Positions 42,732-51,673 of a stretch of 64,000 bases of DNA are shown piece by piece. Origin of the DNA: Acidobacteriota bacterium (lineage in GTDB: Bacteria; Acidobacteriota; Vicinamibacteria; Vicinamibacterales; JAFNAJ01); assembly GCA_023384575.1 (NCBI GenBank), contig JAHDVP010000005.1, forward strand, positions 1-64,000. The letters are read 5' to 3'. The notes beneath the pieces are model-generated. The model ran no database searches and was not told the origin of the DNA. It saw only the letters and a program-made list of their open reading frames with translations. A program made the translations under genes and the position numbers. Numbering within the stretch: position 1 is the stretch's first letter; each line of letters begins with the position of its first letter.

Positions 42732-43127
42732 TCACGCCTTCGTCACTGGTGCCCTCGGAATCGGCGTCGGCCGCCCGTGCTGGTCGACCGCCACGAGCAC
42801 GACCTCCGCCTCGGTCACCTTGACACGCTCGCCCTCACCGCCGCTCCAGCGTTCGGCTTCGACCGACACGCGTACGGCAATCGACGTCGTGCCGATGCGC
42901 AACGTCTCCGTGTAGAAGCTGACCGTGTCGCCGAGGAACACGGGCGAATGGAACTCCACCTCGCGCATGGCCTTGGTCACGTAGCGGCAGGGCGCGGTCT
43001 TCCGAGCCTCGTACGCCGAGGCCAGGTCGATGTGCGACAGGATGACCCCGCCGAAAATCGTGCCGAGAGCGTTGGTGTCCTTCGGGAGCAGAATGACCTT
43101 GATGGCGGGAACGCGTGCTGAGGGCAT
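42732..43127 (-). CDS. YciA-type hotdog acyl-CoA thioesterase
   Basis: A 131-residue single hotdog-domain protein. The catalytic block NALGTIFGGVILSHIDLASA is typical of the acyl-CoA thioesterase II/YciA group, and the strands YVTKAMREVEFHSPVFLGDTV and VRVSVEAERW follow. It would hydrolyse short to medium acyl-CoA. It is 60 bp upstream of sucA on the same strand, so co-transcription is possible. Confidence 0.9.
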   Translation of the reverse strand: MPSARVPAIKVILLPKDTNALGTIFGGVILSHIDLASAYEARKTAPCRYVTKAMREVEFHSPVFLGDTVSFYTETLRIGTTSIAVRVSVEAERWSGGEGERVKVTEAEVVLVAVDQHGRPTPIPRAPVTKA

Positions 43128-43139
43128 GCTCTAGCTTAA

Positions 43140-43344
43140 CCTCAATTCGACATTCGGCTTGCGACGACCGGCCAGCGGCTACCGGCCAACACGATGACGA
43201 TCGCCGTCTTCTCCTTGACCGGTCGGCTCACTGGCAGTGAAGCGACGGCCCAGTCGTTCAATCGTCGATGTCTCCAACCAGGCCGCAAGCCACCAGCCTG
43301 TAGCCGCCAGCCAGATTGTCGGATCAGGACTCACCTCAATTCGA
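43140..43344. repeat. Non-coding region with flanking 11-bp direct repeats
   Basis: CCTCAATTCGA occurs at 43140-43150 and again at 43334-43344. The segment between (about 183 bp) is rich in short CCAGCC, GGCCGC and GCGGCTA/TAGCCGC elements and has no convincing ORF. This may be a small repeat or a decayed insertion, but no terminal inverted repeats were found. The rest of the gap (43128-43402) shows nothing else recognised. Confidence 0.4.
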
Positions 43345-43402
43345 AGATCCGACCGGCGGCGGGCGGCCTCCTCGGCCTGTCGGCGGCGCGTCCGGGTCGG
43401 CC

Positions 43403-43648
43403 TCACTCGGTCCAGAGCTCGACGGGGACCGACAACAGGGGATAGCGCCGCCGGACGCTGACGACGAGGCTGGCGTAATCGCGTCGCGCGAGCTCGCGAC
43501 GAAGCACCTGACCGCGAAGCTGCCGGAGCTCGTACCGGTAGAGTTGGCTCAGGTAGTCGCGGACCCGCATCGGCGGTGTGTCGGCCGTGGGCCGGACACC
43601 GTGACGGGCGAGTTGCTCGAGGACGCCGGGGCGGTAACGATACGACAT
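43403..43648 (-). CDS. Small conserved Arg-rich protein
   Basis: An 81-residue helical, Arg-rich protein (PGVLEQLARHGVRPTAD, then TPPMRVRDYLSQLYRYELR). It ends in a short strand-like VVSVRRRYPLLSVPVELW. The ordered hydrophobic pattern and lack of low complexity suggest a real gene; I believe close relatives occur in other Acidobacteriota but cannot name a family. The ATG at 43648 is favoured over 43684 because the conserved-looking part begins there. No ribosome-binding site is strong. Confidence 0.55.
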   Translation of the reverse strand: MSYRYRPGVLEQLARHGVRPTADTPPMRVRDYLSQLYRYELRQLRGQVLRRELARRDYASLVVSVRRRYPLLSVPVELWTE

Positions 43649-43790
43649 CGGAGCATGAGCCGAACAGCCGACCGACCACGACACGGCTCGCTCACGGCAC
43701 GATACGAGGCGGAGGCGCCGCCGTCAATCGCCTTGGGCGCCGGCGCGCCGCCGATGAACCGAGGACGCCGCTCGGTGCGTCACACGGGTC

Positions 43791-44336
43791 GTGAACAGAA
43801 AGTGGCTGTTGATCGTGGCCGTGCTGGTCGCTGCGGCCACGGCGGCCAACGTGACGACCGAGGAGGGACACCCCGTGCAGGTTGGAGACCTCGCGCCACC
43901 GTTCACCCTCGTGGGATCGGACGGCCTGACGTATACGCTCGGGGACTTCCGCGGCCGCCAGGTGGTCGTCCTCGCCTGGTTCCCGAAGGCCTTCACGAGC
44001 GGGTGCACGGCCGAGTGCAAGGCGCTGCGAGAGGCGGGCGAAGAGCTGCGGCAGTTCGATGTGGCGCACTTCGCCGCGAGCACGGACGAACCGGCCACGA
44101 ACGAGCGGTTCGCGAAATCGCTCGAGGTCGACTACCCGATCCTCAGCGACCCGACCAAGCGCGTCGCGCGGGCGTACGGGGTGGTCGGGGGTCTGCGGTT
44201 CTGGCCCGCCCGGTGGACGTTCTACATCGGCCTCGACGGCCGCATCCTTCACATCGACAAGTCGGTCAACACCGCCACCGCCGGTCGCGACATCGTCGCG
44301 CGTCTCGAGAGCCTCGGCGTGGCGAAGCGTCCCTGA
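43791..44336 (+). CDS. Exported peroxiredoxin (BCP/AhpC-TSA type)
   Basis: A 181-residue thioredoxin-fold peroxidase with an N-terminal signal or anchor segment (about 4-19). The peroxidatic Cys 72 lies in AFTSGCTAEC with a second Cys at 76. It probably reduces peroxides in the periplasm with electrons from a thiol partner; the resolving residue is not clear. The GTG start at 43791 gives the signal segment. No partner reductase is adjacent. Confidence 0.88.
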   Translation: MNRKWLLIVAVLVAAATAANVTTEEGHPVQVGDLAPPFTLVGSDGLTYTLGDFRGRQVVVLAWFPKAFTSGCTAECKALREAGEELRQFDVAHFAASTDEPATNERFAKSLEVDYPILSDPTKRVARAYGVVGGLRFWPARWTFYIGLDGRILHIDKSVNTATAGRDIVARLESLGVAKRP

Positions 44337-44598
44337 CGCCGCGCTGAGGTCGCCTCGGCCCGCGGCACGACCGCACCGGCGCGCGGGCCAGCGGCATCCG
44401 TCCCGTCCGGCCGTCTGCCTGGAGTGTGATCGGCCCGACCGCCTCGCCGCAGTCCGGCGCGCTCGGCGGTCGCAATCCTGAGCCGCCCGGCGTAGAATGC
44501 CCCCGATCGGGAAGCCGGTCCGCATGTGGCGTCGCTCCGGTGCCGGACGCGCCGCCATCATCACGGTGCGGGCGTTCCTGCGACAGGGAGGCGGCACG

Positions 44599-45648
44599 AT
44601 GACACGGACGATCGCAGCGGGATGGACGCTCGTGGCGCTCTGCGCAGCGCTGGTCGGGTGTGGAGGCTCCGAGCAGAGCGCGCGCCGGGCCGAGTCACGA
44701 CAGCCGCCGGCGGTGAGGGTAGGCCTGCTGCTCGACGACCTGCACGAGCGGTGGGAGCGGGACCGCGACCTCTTCGTCGAGGTCGCCCACGAACTCGGCG
44801 CCGAGACCCTCGTCGAGGCGGCCGAGGGCGACCACGCGCGGCAGGTGGCGCTGGCCGACAAGCTGCTCGGGGCGGGCATCCACGTGCTGGTCCTGATCGC
44901 GCACGACACCGAGCGGGCCGCCACGATTGTCGAGAGCGCCAAGGGACGGGGCGTGCCGGTCGTCGCCTACGACCGCCTCGTCCAGAATTCCGACGTCGAC
45001 TTGTTCCTCGGCTTCGACGTCCCGCGCATCGGCGAGATGCAGGCGCAGGTGCTGCTCAGGCAGGCCCCCAAGGGCAACTACCTGCTCATTGGCGGTTCGG
45101 GAACCGATCACAACGCGAAGTTGCTCAGGGAAGGCCAGATGAAGGTCCTCCAGCCCGAGATCGCCGCTGGCCACATCCGCATCGTCGGCGACGGATGGGC
45201 CGACGGGTGGCGGGCCGAGGAGGCCGTCAAGCTCACCGAGACCGCACTCGATCGGACGCGGAACACCCTCGCGGCGATCGTTGCCTCGAACGACGTCACG
45301 GCCGGCGGCGCCATCGAGGCCCTGGCGAAGAGGGGCCTCGCCGGCAAGGTGGCCGTGTCGGGACAGGACGCCGAACTCGAGGCCGCCCGCCGCATCGTGG
45401 CTGGGACCCAGACGATGACGGTGTACAAGTCGCTGCGCACCCTGACTCGCCTGGCCGCCCGGTCGGCGGTTTCGATGGCACGCGGGGAGAGTGTCGACAG
45501 TGGTACGGCCATCAACAACGGCTTCAAGGACGTGCCGACGATGATGTTCGACCCGATTGCCGTCGACAAGAGCAACCTCGAGGGCGTGCTGATCGCCGAC
45601 GGCTTCCACACCCGCGACGCCGTGTACGGAGCCGCCCCCGGGTCGTAG
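44599..45648 (+). CDS. Xylose-binding-type (XylF-like) substrate-binding lipoprotein
   Basis: A 349-residue periplasmic-binding protein of the sugar (type I) family with a lipobox ALVGC (lipidated Cys 21). The arrangement VGLLLDDLHERWERDRDLF, LIAHDTERA, YDRLV and ASNDVTAGGAIEAL resembles D-xylose-binding XylF. It would bind a sugar and pass it to an ABC permease. No ATPase or permease gene is nearby, so it may act with a distant transporter or as a chemosensory or signalling receptor. GGGAGG 7 nt before the ATG supports the start. The 262 bp upstream hold a TAGAAT -10-like box at 44493-44498 and nothing else I recognise. Confidence 0.85.
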   Translation: MTRTIAAGWTLVALCAALVGCGGSEQSARRAESRQPPAVRVGLLLDDLHERWERDRDLFVEVAHELGAETLVEAAEGDHARQVALADKLLGAGIHVLVLIAHDTERAATIVESAKGRGVPVVAYDRLVQNSDVDLFLGFDVPRIGEMQAQVLLRQAPKGNYLLIGGSGTDHNAKLLREGQMKVLQPEIAAGHIRIVGDGWADGWRAEEAVKLTETALDRTRNTLAAIVASNDVTAGGAIEALAKRGLAGKVAVSGQDAELEAARRIVAGTQTMTVYKSLRTLTRLAARSAVSMARGESVDSGTAINNGFKDVPTMMFDPIAVDKSNLEGVLIADGFHTRDAVYGAAPGS

Positions 45649-45731
45649 CCGCCCTGAGGATCTGCGCGACGTTCGCAAGCGCCTGGCGGTGACTCGCGTA
45701 AGGGTTTACGCCGCCCGAAAGCCCCGACGGC

Positions 45732-45753
45732 GGGCTGCGGCCATGGGCAGCCC
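45732..45753 (+). terminator. Hairpin after the XylF-like gene
   Basis: A perfect 7-bp stem (GGGCTGC/GCAGCCC) with an 8-nt loop lies 84 bp after the stop and is followed by ATTCTCG. It lies between two co-oriented genes and could terminate the first transcript. A canonical U-tract is absent. Confidence 0.45.
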
Positions 45754-45813
45754 ATTCTCGACTGGAATCCTCTTTGCTGGGAAGACGATTGAGTCTTTCG
45801 CTGGAGGAGTTCC

Positions 45814-46245
45814 ATGGCGCAGCGACGAAGGGTTCCCGGCGCGCGGTGCGCGTTGGTGCTGGCGGCGCTCGGCATCGGCTGTGGCGGATCGGGCGGAGGA
45901 GGCTACCAGGCGCCGTCGGCGCCGTCCGCGGCCACGCCGCCCCCTGCGGGGGCGATCACCATCACCATCGTTCGGCAGGATGGCGCGCAGTCGTTCTCGC
46001 CCAATCCCGCCGATGCCGGCGGGGAGGTGGTGGTCTTCCGCAACGCCGACACCATCGTGCACCGCGTCCGATTGAACGACGGTTCGATCGACACGGGCGA
46101 CATCGCACCGGGGGCCACAAGCCGACCCATCCAGATGCCGCCCGCCGGCACCAACTACCACTGCCCGATCCATCCGGACATGATCGGCAGCGTCAACACG
46201 GCCGGGGGTGAGCCTCCACCGCCGTGCGATGGACCCTATTGCTGA
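45814..46245 (+). CDS. Cupredoxin-domain lipoprotein (plastocyanin-like)
   Basis: A 143-residue lipoprotein (lipobox LGIGC, Cys 23) with a Pro/Gly/Ala-rich linker. A single cupredoxin domain follows, with copper ligands in the correct order: His 83 in IVHRV, Cys 117, His 120 and Met 123 in YHCPIHPDM. It is likely a small blue-copper electron carrier anchored to a membrane. GGAGGAG precedes the ATG. The Gly/Pro linker may act as a tether. Redox partners are not adjacent. Confidence 0.85.
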   Translation: MAQRRRVPGARCALVLAALGIGCGGSGGGGYQAPSAPSAATPPPAGAITITIVRQDGAQSFSPNPADAGGEVVVFRNADTIVHRVRLNDGSIDTGDIAPGATSRPIQMPPAGTNYHCPIHPDMIGSVNTAGGEPPPPCDGPYC

Positions 46246-46272
46246 CGTCGGGGTCGAGTCTGGACCGCGGGC

Positions 46273-46893
46273 TCAGTCGGGTTTGACCTCCGGCTCCTGA
46301 TCCGGGGGGTCGAGCGCGAAGTAGAGTCGCCGGATCAGCGAATGCCACCCGTCTTCGATCTCGAGGCGCGGGTCCATCTCGTTCCAGGCGGCCGTGCCGG
46401 TCACACGCCACCCGAACTCGTAGTAGGCCTGCCGTGGCGCGTCTCGGCGCACCTTGCCCCACATCGATCCGTCGCGCCGGACGCCGCGTACGACGAGTTC
46501 GTTCGAGGCGCCGAGCGGCGGCGAGGTGAACTCGAAGAGCTCCGTCAGGGAGGGCTGGAAACTCCGGAGCCGGACGTCGACCACGTCGTTGCACCGGTTG
46601 CAGACGTGCCAGTGCGCGGTGAAGTCCCGGTACGTCAGGAGCGTCGGCAGTTTGTCGGCCGTGACGACCGTCGCCTGGCAGACACCAGCGGCATCGGGTG
46701 CGAGTTCGATGACGACGAGGTGGAAGCCGGAGGGGGGACATTGAGGAGGGGCGGCTTCGACCGGCTGCTGCTCCCGCGGTGTCGGCTCCCGCCCGGCGTC
46801 GGGCGGCGAGGGGGCGCACCCCGCGAGCATCGCCAGGGCGAGCCCCAGCGTGGCAACGCTCGAACCATGACGGCCGCAACGTGTGTGACGCAT
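46273..46893 (-). CDS. Lipoprotein of unknown function paired with Ser/Thr kinase
   Basis: A 206-residue protein with a lipobox (LAGC, Cys 26) and a compact beta-rich domain. The phrase HWHVCNRCNDVVDVRL holds two cysteines in a C-x-x-C pattern, and the last third (RRDAPRQAYYEFGWRVTGTAAW) looks like a beta-sandwich edge. I do not recognise a family. GGAGG before the ATG at 46893 gives the best start; ATG at 46899 is an alternative. It begins only 17 bp after the kinase stop, so the two are probably co-transcribed. Confidence 0.7.
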   Translation of the reverse strand: MRHTRCGRHGSSVATLGLALAMLAGCAPSPPDAGREPTPREQQPVEAAPPQCPPSGFHLVVIELAPDAAGVCQATVVTADKLPTLLTYRDFTAHWHVCNRCNDVVDVRLRSFQPSLTELFEFTSPPLGASNELVVRGVRRDGSMWGKVRRDAPRQAYYEFGWRVTGTAAWNEMDPRLEIEDGWHSLIRRLYFALDPPDQEPEVKPD

Positions 46894-46910
46894 GCGCATT
46901 CCTCCTCGGC

Positions 46911-49514
46911 TCACTGCCCGTGACCGGCACGCAGCTCCGCGTACTGCGGAAGCTGCCTGACTGCTGCGAGATCGGCATCCTGTTCGATCCAGGACCAGGA
47001 GTACCCGTGCTCGACGGCCTGCCGCAGCGCGTCGACCGCTTCGGTCGTCCGGTTGGCGAGGGCGAGCACGACCACGCGCTCGTACCACACGTCCTTGTCG
47101 CGCGGCGCGAGCGACACCGCTCGAGCGCTCAGCACGTCGGCATCGTCGGCGTTCCCCAGCCGGGCCGCGCAAAACGCCTGCAGCGCGAGTGCCGCCGCGT
47201 CGTTCGGGTTCACCGCGAGCGCCCGGCGGGCAAGGTCGCCGGCCCGCTCGAACGCCGCGCGTGCGTCCTGCCGGCGGTCGAGCCGCCAGTAGGCATCGCC
47301 GAGGTTGCGATGGGTCAGCGGCTCGTTCGGCCGGAGCGCGAGGGCATGTTGGTACGCGGTCACGGCGTCGGCGAACTCGCCGCGCTGGTAGTGCACCGTG
47401 CCGATGTTCGACCACGCTCTCGCGTTGGGCGCACGCGCCAACGCCTCGCGATAGTTGGCGAGGGCCTCGTCGAGGTGTCCCACCGCATGGTGCGCCGTGC
47501 CCAGGGTCTGGAACCCCCAGGCGCTGTCTGGCTGGAGTTCGGTGAGCCGCGTGAACGCCTCGATCGCAGCCTCGAACTGGCCGGCGCGGAAGTGGCACAG
47601 CCCGAGGGCCCGGTAGGTGTCCCAATAGCCCGCGCGCAGCCGACGGGCCTGGTCGAGGTGCCCGAGGCCCTGTGCGGTGTGGCCGCCGTCGCACAGGATA
47701 CGACCGAGCAGGCGGTGCGCGTCATCGATCGAGGGGGAGGTCGCGAGCACCGCGTTCAGTTCCTCCACGGCCGCCTCGGTGCGTCCGGAGCCGTGGTAGA
47801 TCTGCGCGACCAGGATGCGCACCTCGGGCACGCCGGGGGCGAGTCGCAGGGCCTCGAGCGCGCTCAGCCGCGCCCGCTCGGCCCAGACCGGATCCCGAGT
47901 CGACGAGAACAGACTCCAATGCGCGCGGCCGAGTGCCGCGTGCGCCAGGGCGAAGGTCGGCTCCCGAGCGATTGAGCGCTCGAACAGCGTCGTGGCCCGC
48001 TCAAGGTTGCCGGGGACATCCGGCCGCTGCAGCAGTACCCGCCCCTGCGAGTACTCCTCGAACGCCTCGAAGCTGCCGACGCTCTGCGGCGATGCCGGGT
48101 CGGGCGCGCTTGACGCGGAGGCCTGCGCCGCCAGCCCGTGCTGTGCGAGGGCCGCGCTCGCCGCATCGCCCAGCTGGCGTTGGAGGGTCGCGACATCGAG
48201 GGGGCTGCCCGTCACGACCTCGCCCCACATCACCGCCCCGTCGCTCACGCGCTGCAAACGAACGCCGAGCTGCACCGTCTGCGCGTCGAGCCGCTGCACG
48301 GTGGGTTCGAGGACATGAGAGGCACCCTGTTCAGCGGCCTGCATCGCCACCGAACCGGCCGCACCGCCCTGCGGCGCAACGACGACCAGCCCGGGGGTCC
48401 CGGCGAGTCTGGCTGCCAGCAGGCCGGCCAGGCCGGTCGACATCGCGTCGTTCGGCCGAGCCTCCGCGGTCGACGCCGCGACGAGCACCACCGGCAGTCC
48501 CAACGCGGCCTCGCCTCGGCCGGCCCCGCCGCTCCCGAAGTACCTCTGGCCGACAGGGACGGCGAGCACCGCCAGGCAGGTGGCGGCGACGAGGAGAACA
48601 CCCGCCGGGCGGATCCACGCGCCGGCCGCCCTTCGCCCCGGCCAGGCGGGCGTGGTGGTGGGAGCGGTCTGGCTGGCCAGCTCGGCCAGGTTCTCGGCGA
48701 GGGACGTGGCCGTCGCCGGCCGATGCTCCGGCCGACGCGACAGTGCGCCGAGGATGAGGCGGTCGAGCTCGGGTCCGCCGTCGGGTCGACGCGCTGACGG
48801 CGGCACGGGGGCCGCGCCCATGACCTGGAGGACGTGCTCGAGACGATCGGCAGACGGGAACGGGCGGGTGCCCGTGGCCATCTCGTACAGAATGACGCCG
48901 AGGCTGAAGATGTCCGCCCGCTCGTCGGGGCTGCGCCCGGCGAGCACCTCAGGGGCCATGTAGGCGAGCGTCCCGCGGACGGCAGGCGCCGGCGGCCGCG
49001 GCGACGGCGATGCGGCATGGATCGACGCCGACGTGCGGGTCATCGAGTCGATGATCCTGGCGAGGCCGAAGTCGAGGACCTTGGGGGTCCCGTCGCGCTG
49101 GATGATGACGTTGGCCGGCTTCAGGTCGCAGTGCACGACGCCGTGCGCGTGGGCGTGTCCGACGGCGTCGCAGATGGCGGCGGCCAGCGTGAGGAAGTCC
49201 CGCGTCGGCAGGGCCTGCGGGCCAAGCCGCTGCGACAGCGGGACACCCTCGACGTACTCCATCACGAGGTGCAGGCGCCCGTCCCATTCGAGGACGTCGT
49301 AGACGGCAGCGATGTGCCGGTGCGATAGCCTGGCGGCGGCGCGCGCCTCGGCGAGCAGCTCGGCGTGGTGGTCGTCCATCGCGTCGCCGACGAGCAGCGT
49401 CTTGATGGCGACGCGCCGGCCGAGACGGGTGTCTTCCGCGAGGCACACCTCACCCATCCCGCCGGAACCCAGACTCGAGAGCACGCGGTATGGACCGATG
49501 ACTCCGGCGGCCAT
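46911..49514 (-). CDS. Membrane Ser/Thr protein kinase with C-terminal TolB-like and TPR domains
   Basis: A 867-residue protein. An N-terminal PknB-like kinase domain (about 8-265) has the glycine loop GSGGMG, the ATP Lys 38, the catalytic H-C-D (128-130, a HRD variant) and DFG (148-150). One transmembrane segment (about 295-320) follows. A periplasmic TolB-like/FlgO-type domain comes next (about 345-470). A long array of tetratricopeptide repeats (about 490-850) completes it. It probably senses an extracytoplasmic signal or scaffold partner and phosphorylates cytoplasmic proteins. The downstream lipoprotein gene is likely a partner. The kinase residues appear intact. Confidence 0.9.
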   Translation of the reverse strand: MAAGVIGPYRVLSSLGSGGMGEVCLAEDTRLGRRVAIKTLLVGDAMDDHHAELLAEARAAARLSHRHIAAVYDVLEWDGRLHLVMEYVEGVPLSQRLGPQALPTRDFLTLAAAICDAVGHAHAHGVVHCDLKPANVIIQRDGTPKVLDFGLARIIDSMTRTSASIHAASPSPRPPAPAVRGTLAYMAPEVLAGRSPDERADIFSLGVILYEMATGTRPFPSADRLEHVLQVMGAAPVPPSARRPDGGPELDRLILGALSRRPEHRPATATSLAENLAELASQTAPTTTPAWPGRRAAGAWIRPAGVLLVAATCLAVLAVPVGQRYFGSGGAGRGEAALGLPVVLVAASTAEARPNDAMSTGLAGLLAARLAGTPGLVVVAPQGGAAGSVAMQAAEQGASHVLEPTVQRLDAQTVQLGVRLQRVSDGAVMWGEVVTGSPLDVATLQRQLGDAASAALAQHGLAAQASASSAPDPASPQSVGSFEAFEEYSQGRVLLQRPDVPGNLERATTLFERSIAREPTFALAHAALGRAHWSLFSSTRDPVWAERARLSALEALRLAPGVPEVRILVAQIYHGSGRTEAAVEELNAVLATSPSIDDAHRLLGRILCDGGHTAQGLGHLDQARRLRAGYWDTYRALGLCHFRAGQFEAAIEAFTRLTELQPDSAWGFQTLGTAHHAVGHLDEALANYREALARAPNARAWSNIGTVHYQRGEFADAVTAYQHALALRPNEPLTHRNLGDAYWRLDRRQDARAAFERAGDLARRALAVNPNDAAALALQAFCAARLGNADDADVLSARAVSLAPRDKDVWYERVVVLALANRTTEAVDALRQAVEHGYSWSWIEQDADLAAVRQLPQYAELRAGHGQ

Positions 49515-49657
49515 GCTGGGGATGCCTCGTCTGGGAATGCGCGTTTCGTCCGATTATGGGCGAGGGCGGGGGGTTGTCAAGCGCGAAGGGCTCTGCGATA
49601 GTGCTGGAGCGACCCGCCCCGAGGCCCGTGGCCGCCCCACGCCAAGCTGAGGTTCCC

Positions 49658-50611
49658 ATGTCCGGAGTGCGCATCCTGTGGTCGTCCCTGCTGCTCGGGG
49701 CGCTGCTCGGCGGGGCCGCCTGCTCCCGCGACGCGTCGGTCTCCGACGGTCGTCCCCGGGTGGCGCTGGTGCTGAAGACGCTCAACAGTCCGTTCTTCAT
49801 CGAGATGGCCCGGGGTGCGGAGGAGGCCGCACGCCGCCTCGACGTGCAGCTCGTCGTGCAGGCGGCCGAGCGCGAGGTCGATGTCGAGCGGCAGTTGCAG
49901 ATTGTCGAGAACGTGATTCAGGCGCGCGTCGACGCGATCGCGCTGACCCCATCGGGATCGCGCGAGGCGGTCGCGGCCGTGGCCAAGGCCAATGCCGCCC
50001 GGATTCCGGTCGTCATCGTCGACACGCGGCTCGATGCCCGCGCGGTGGCCGAGGCTGGCGTGTCCATCGACAGCTTCGTCGGGTCGGACAACTACCAGGG
50101 CGGCCTCCTGATCGGGCGGCACCTCGTGGAAGCGACCGGCGGCCGGGCGCGAGTCGCCATTCTCGAGGGGATTCCCGGTCACGAGACGGGCGACTCGCGC
50201 ATCCGGGGGTTTCGCGAGGCGATCGGCGCGACGCCGGGCATCGTGATCGTGGCCTCGCAGACGGCCAACTGGGAGCGCGAACAGGGGTTCACCGTCTTCC
50301 AGAACCTCATGCAGGCGCACCCCGACGTCGACACGGTGTTCGCGTGCAACGACATGATGGCGCTCGGCGCGATCGAGGCCATCGCGGCGGCCCGCCGCAC
50401 CGGCCGCATCCGCGTGCTCGGCTTCGACGCCGTTCAGGACGCGCGGCGGGCGCTGCAGGCCGGCACCCTGCAGGCGACGGTTGCTCAGTATCCCGATGAG
50501 ATGGGGCGCGTGGCGGTCGAGACCGCCGTCAGGCGGCTCAAGGGGGAGGACGTGCCTCCCGAGACGGTCGTGCGGATCGGTCTCGTCACCAAGGAGAATG
50601 CGGACCAATGA
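49658..50611 (+). CDS. RbsB-like sugar-binding lipoprotein
   Basis: A 317-residue type I periplasmic-binding protein with a lipobox (GGAAC, Cys 22). VALVLKTLNSPFFIEMARGAEEAA and CNDMMALGAIEAI resemble ribose/galactose-type binding proteins. The stop overlaps the start of an inositol-dehydrogenase-like gene, suggesting that ligand and enzyme are linked. A GAGG ribosome-binding site is 6 nt before the ATG. No ABC ATPase or permease is adjacent. Confidence 0.87.
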   Translation: MSGVRILWSSLLLGALLGGAACSRDASVSDGRPRVALVLKTLNSPFFIEMARGAEEAARRLDVQLVVQAAEREVDVERQLQIVENVIQARVDAIALTPSGSREAVAAVAKANAARIPVVIVDTRLDARAVAEAGVSIDSFVGSDNYQGGLLIGRHLVEATGGRARVAILEGIPGHETGDSRIRGFREAIGATPGIVIVASQTANWEREQGFTVFQNLMQAHPDVDTVFACNDMMALGAIEAIAAARRTGRIRVLGFDAVQDARRALQAGTLQATVAQYPDEMGRVAVETAVRRLKGEDVPPETVVRIGLVTKENADQ

Positions 50612-51642
50612 CCGCCATGCCTGCGGCGCGTGCGCGCCTGAGTGTCGGGCTGATTGGCCTCGGCCGTCTCGGCCGGGTGTACGCCCGCGACCTGTCGAGC
50701 CGCCTCGCCGAGACACGCCTCGCCGCGGTCGCCGACGTCGATGGCCCGACCGCGGACGCGGTCGCCGGCGAGTTCGGCGCGCCCCGTGCGTATCACGATC
50801 CACGCGACCTCATCGCCGACCCCACGGTCGAGGCGATCGTCGTCGTCAGCCCCACCCACACGCACAAGGACCTGGTGGTCGCCGCGCTCGAGCGGGGCAC
50901 ACCCACCTTCTGCGAGAAGCCGCTCGCGCTCGGGCTCGACGAGTGCCGGGCGGTCGAGGACGCGGCCGCGCGCTCGGGGACGTTCTTTCAGATGGGATTC
51001 ATGCGGCGGTTCGACCCGGGGTACGCCGCGGCGAAGCGCCAGGTCGAGGAGGGCCGGATCGGATCCCCGGTCGTCTTCAAGTCGACCTCGCGCGACCCCT
51101 TCCGGCCGAGCCTCGAGTACGCCAACCCGGCGAGCAGCGGCGGGATCCTCGTCGACATGGGCATCCACGACTTCGACCTTGCGCGGTGGTTCATGGGTGA
51201 GGTCGAAACCGTATCGGCCGTCGGCGGGACGCTCGCGTACCCTGAACTGGCCGAGGTCGGGGATCTCGACAACGCCATCGCGTCGCTCGTGTTCGCCTCC
51301 GGCCGGCTCGGCGTCATCGACCTCACGCGCAACGGCTTCTACGGGTACGACATCTCGACGGAACTGCTCGGCACCGCGGGGACGCTGCGCATCGGCTACC
51401 TCCGCGAGACCCCCGTCCTGCTGATGACGCAGAACAGCGTGGCGCACGACACCGTGCCGTATTTCATGGAGCGGTTCGAGCGGGCCTACACCCTGCAGTT
51501 GCAGAACTTCGCGCAGAACGTGCTGCAGCAGCGCGAGCCGCCCGTGGTCCTGGCCGACGGCGTCGAGGCCCTCCGCGTCGCCCTCGCCGCCACTGCGGCG
51601 TGCCGGACCGGGCAGCCCGTGTCGGTGCGCAGCATCAGCTGA
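50608..51642 (+). CDS. Gfo/Idh/MocA-family oxidoreductase, inositol 2-dehydrogenase-like
   Basis: A 344-residue NAD(P)-dependent dehydrogenase with the Rossmann motif GLIGLGRLGRVYA, the EKPLAL motif, and the FQMGFMRRFDPGYAAAKRQV block. The catalytic region GGILVDMGIHDFDLARWFM resembles IolG-type inositol dehydrogenases. It would oxidise a cyclitol or sugar. Its ATG overlaps the stop of the binding-protein gene (ATGA, 50608-50611). The exact substrate is not fixed by sequence. Other iol genes are absent here. Confidence 0.88.
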   Translation: MTAMPAARARLSVGLIGLGRLGRVYARDLSSRLAETRLAAVADVDGPTADAVAGEFGAPRAYHDPRDLIADPTVEAIVVVSPTHTHKDLVVAALERGTPTFCEKPLALGLDECRAVEDAAARSGTFFQMGFMRRFDPGYAAAKRQVEEGRIGSPVVFKSTSRDPFRPSLEYANPASSGGILVDMGIHDFDLARWFMGEVETVSAVGGTLAYPELAEVGDLDNAIASLVFASGRLGVIDLTRNGFYGYDISTELLGTAGTLRIGYLRETPVLLMTQNSVAHDTVPYFMERFERAYTLQLQNFAQNVLQQREPPVVLADGVEALRVALAATAACRTGQPVSVRSIS

Positions 51643-51673
51643 GGTCCCCACCCCGGGCGAGCAGGCTCTGGAC

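Noticed and set aside
40719-43121. 800-codon plus-strand open frame opposite sucA
   Set aside because: Shadow of sucA and the thioesterase gene, both with clear family motifs.
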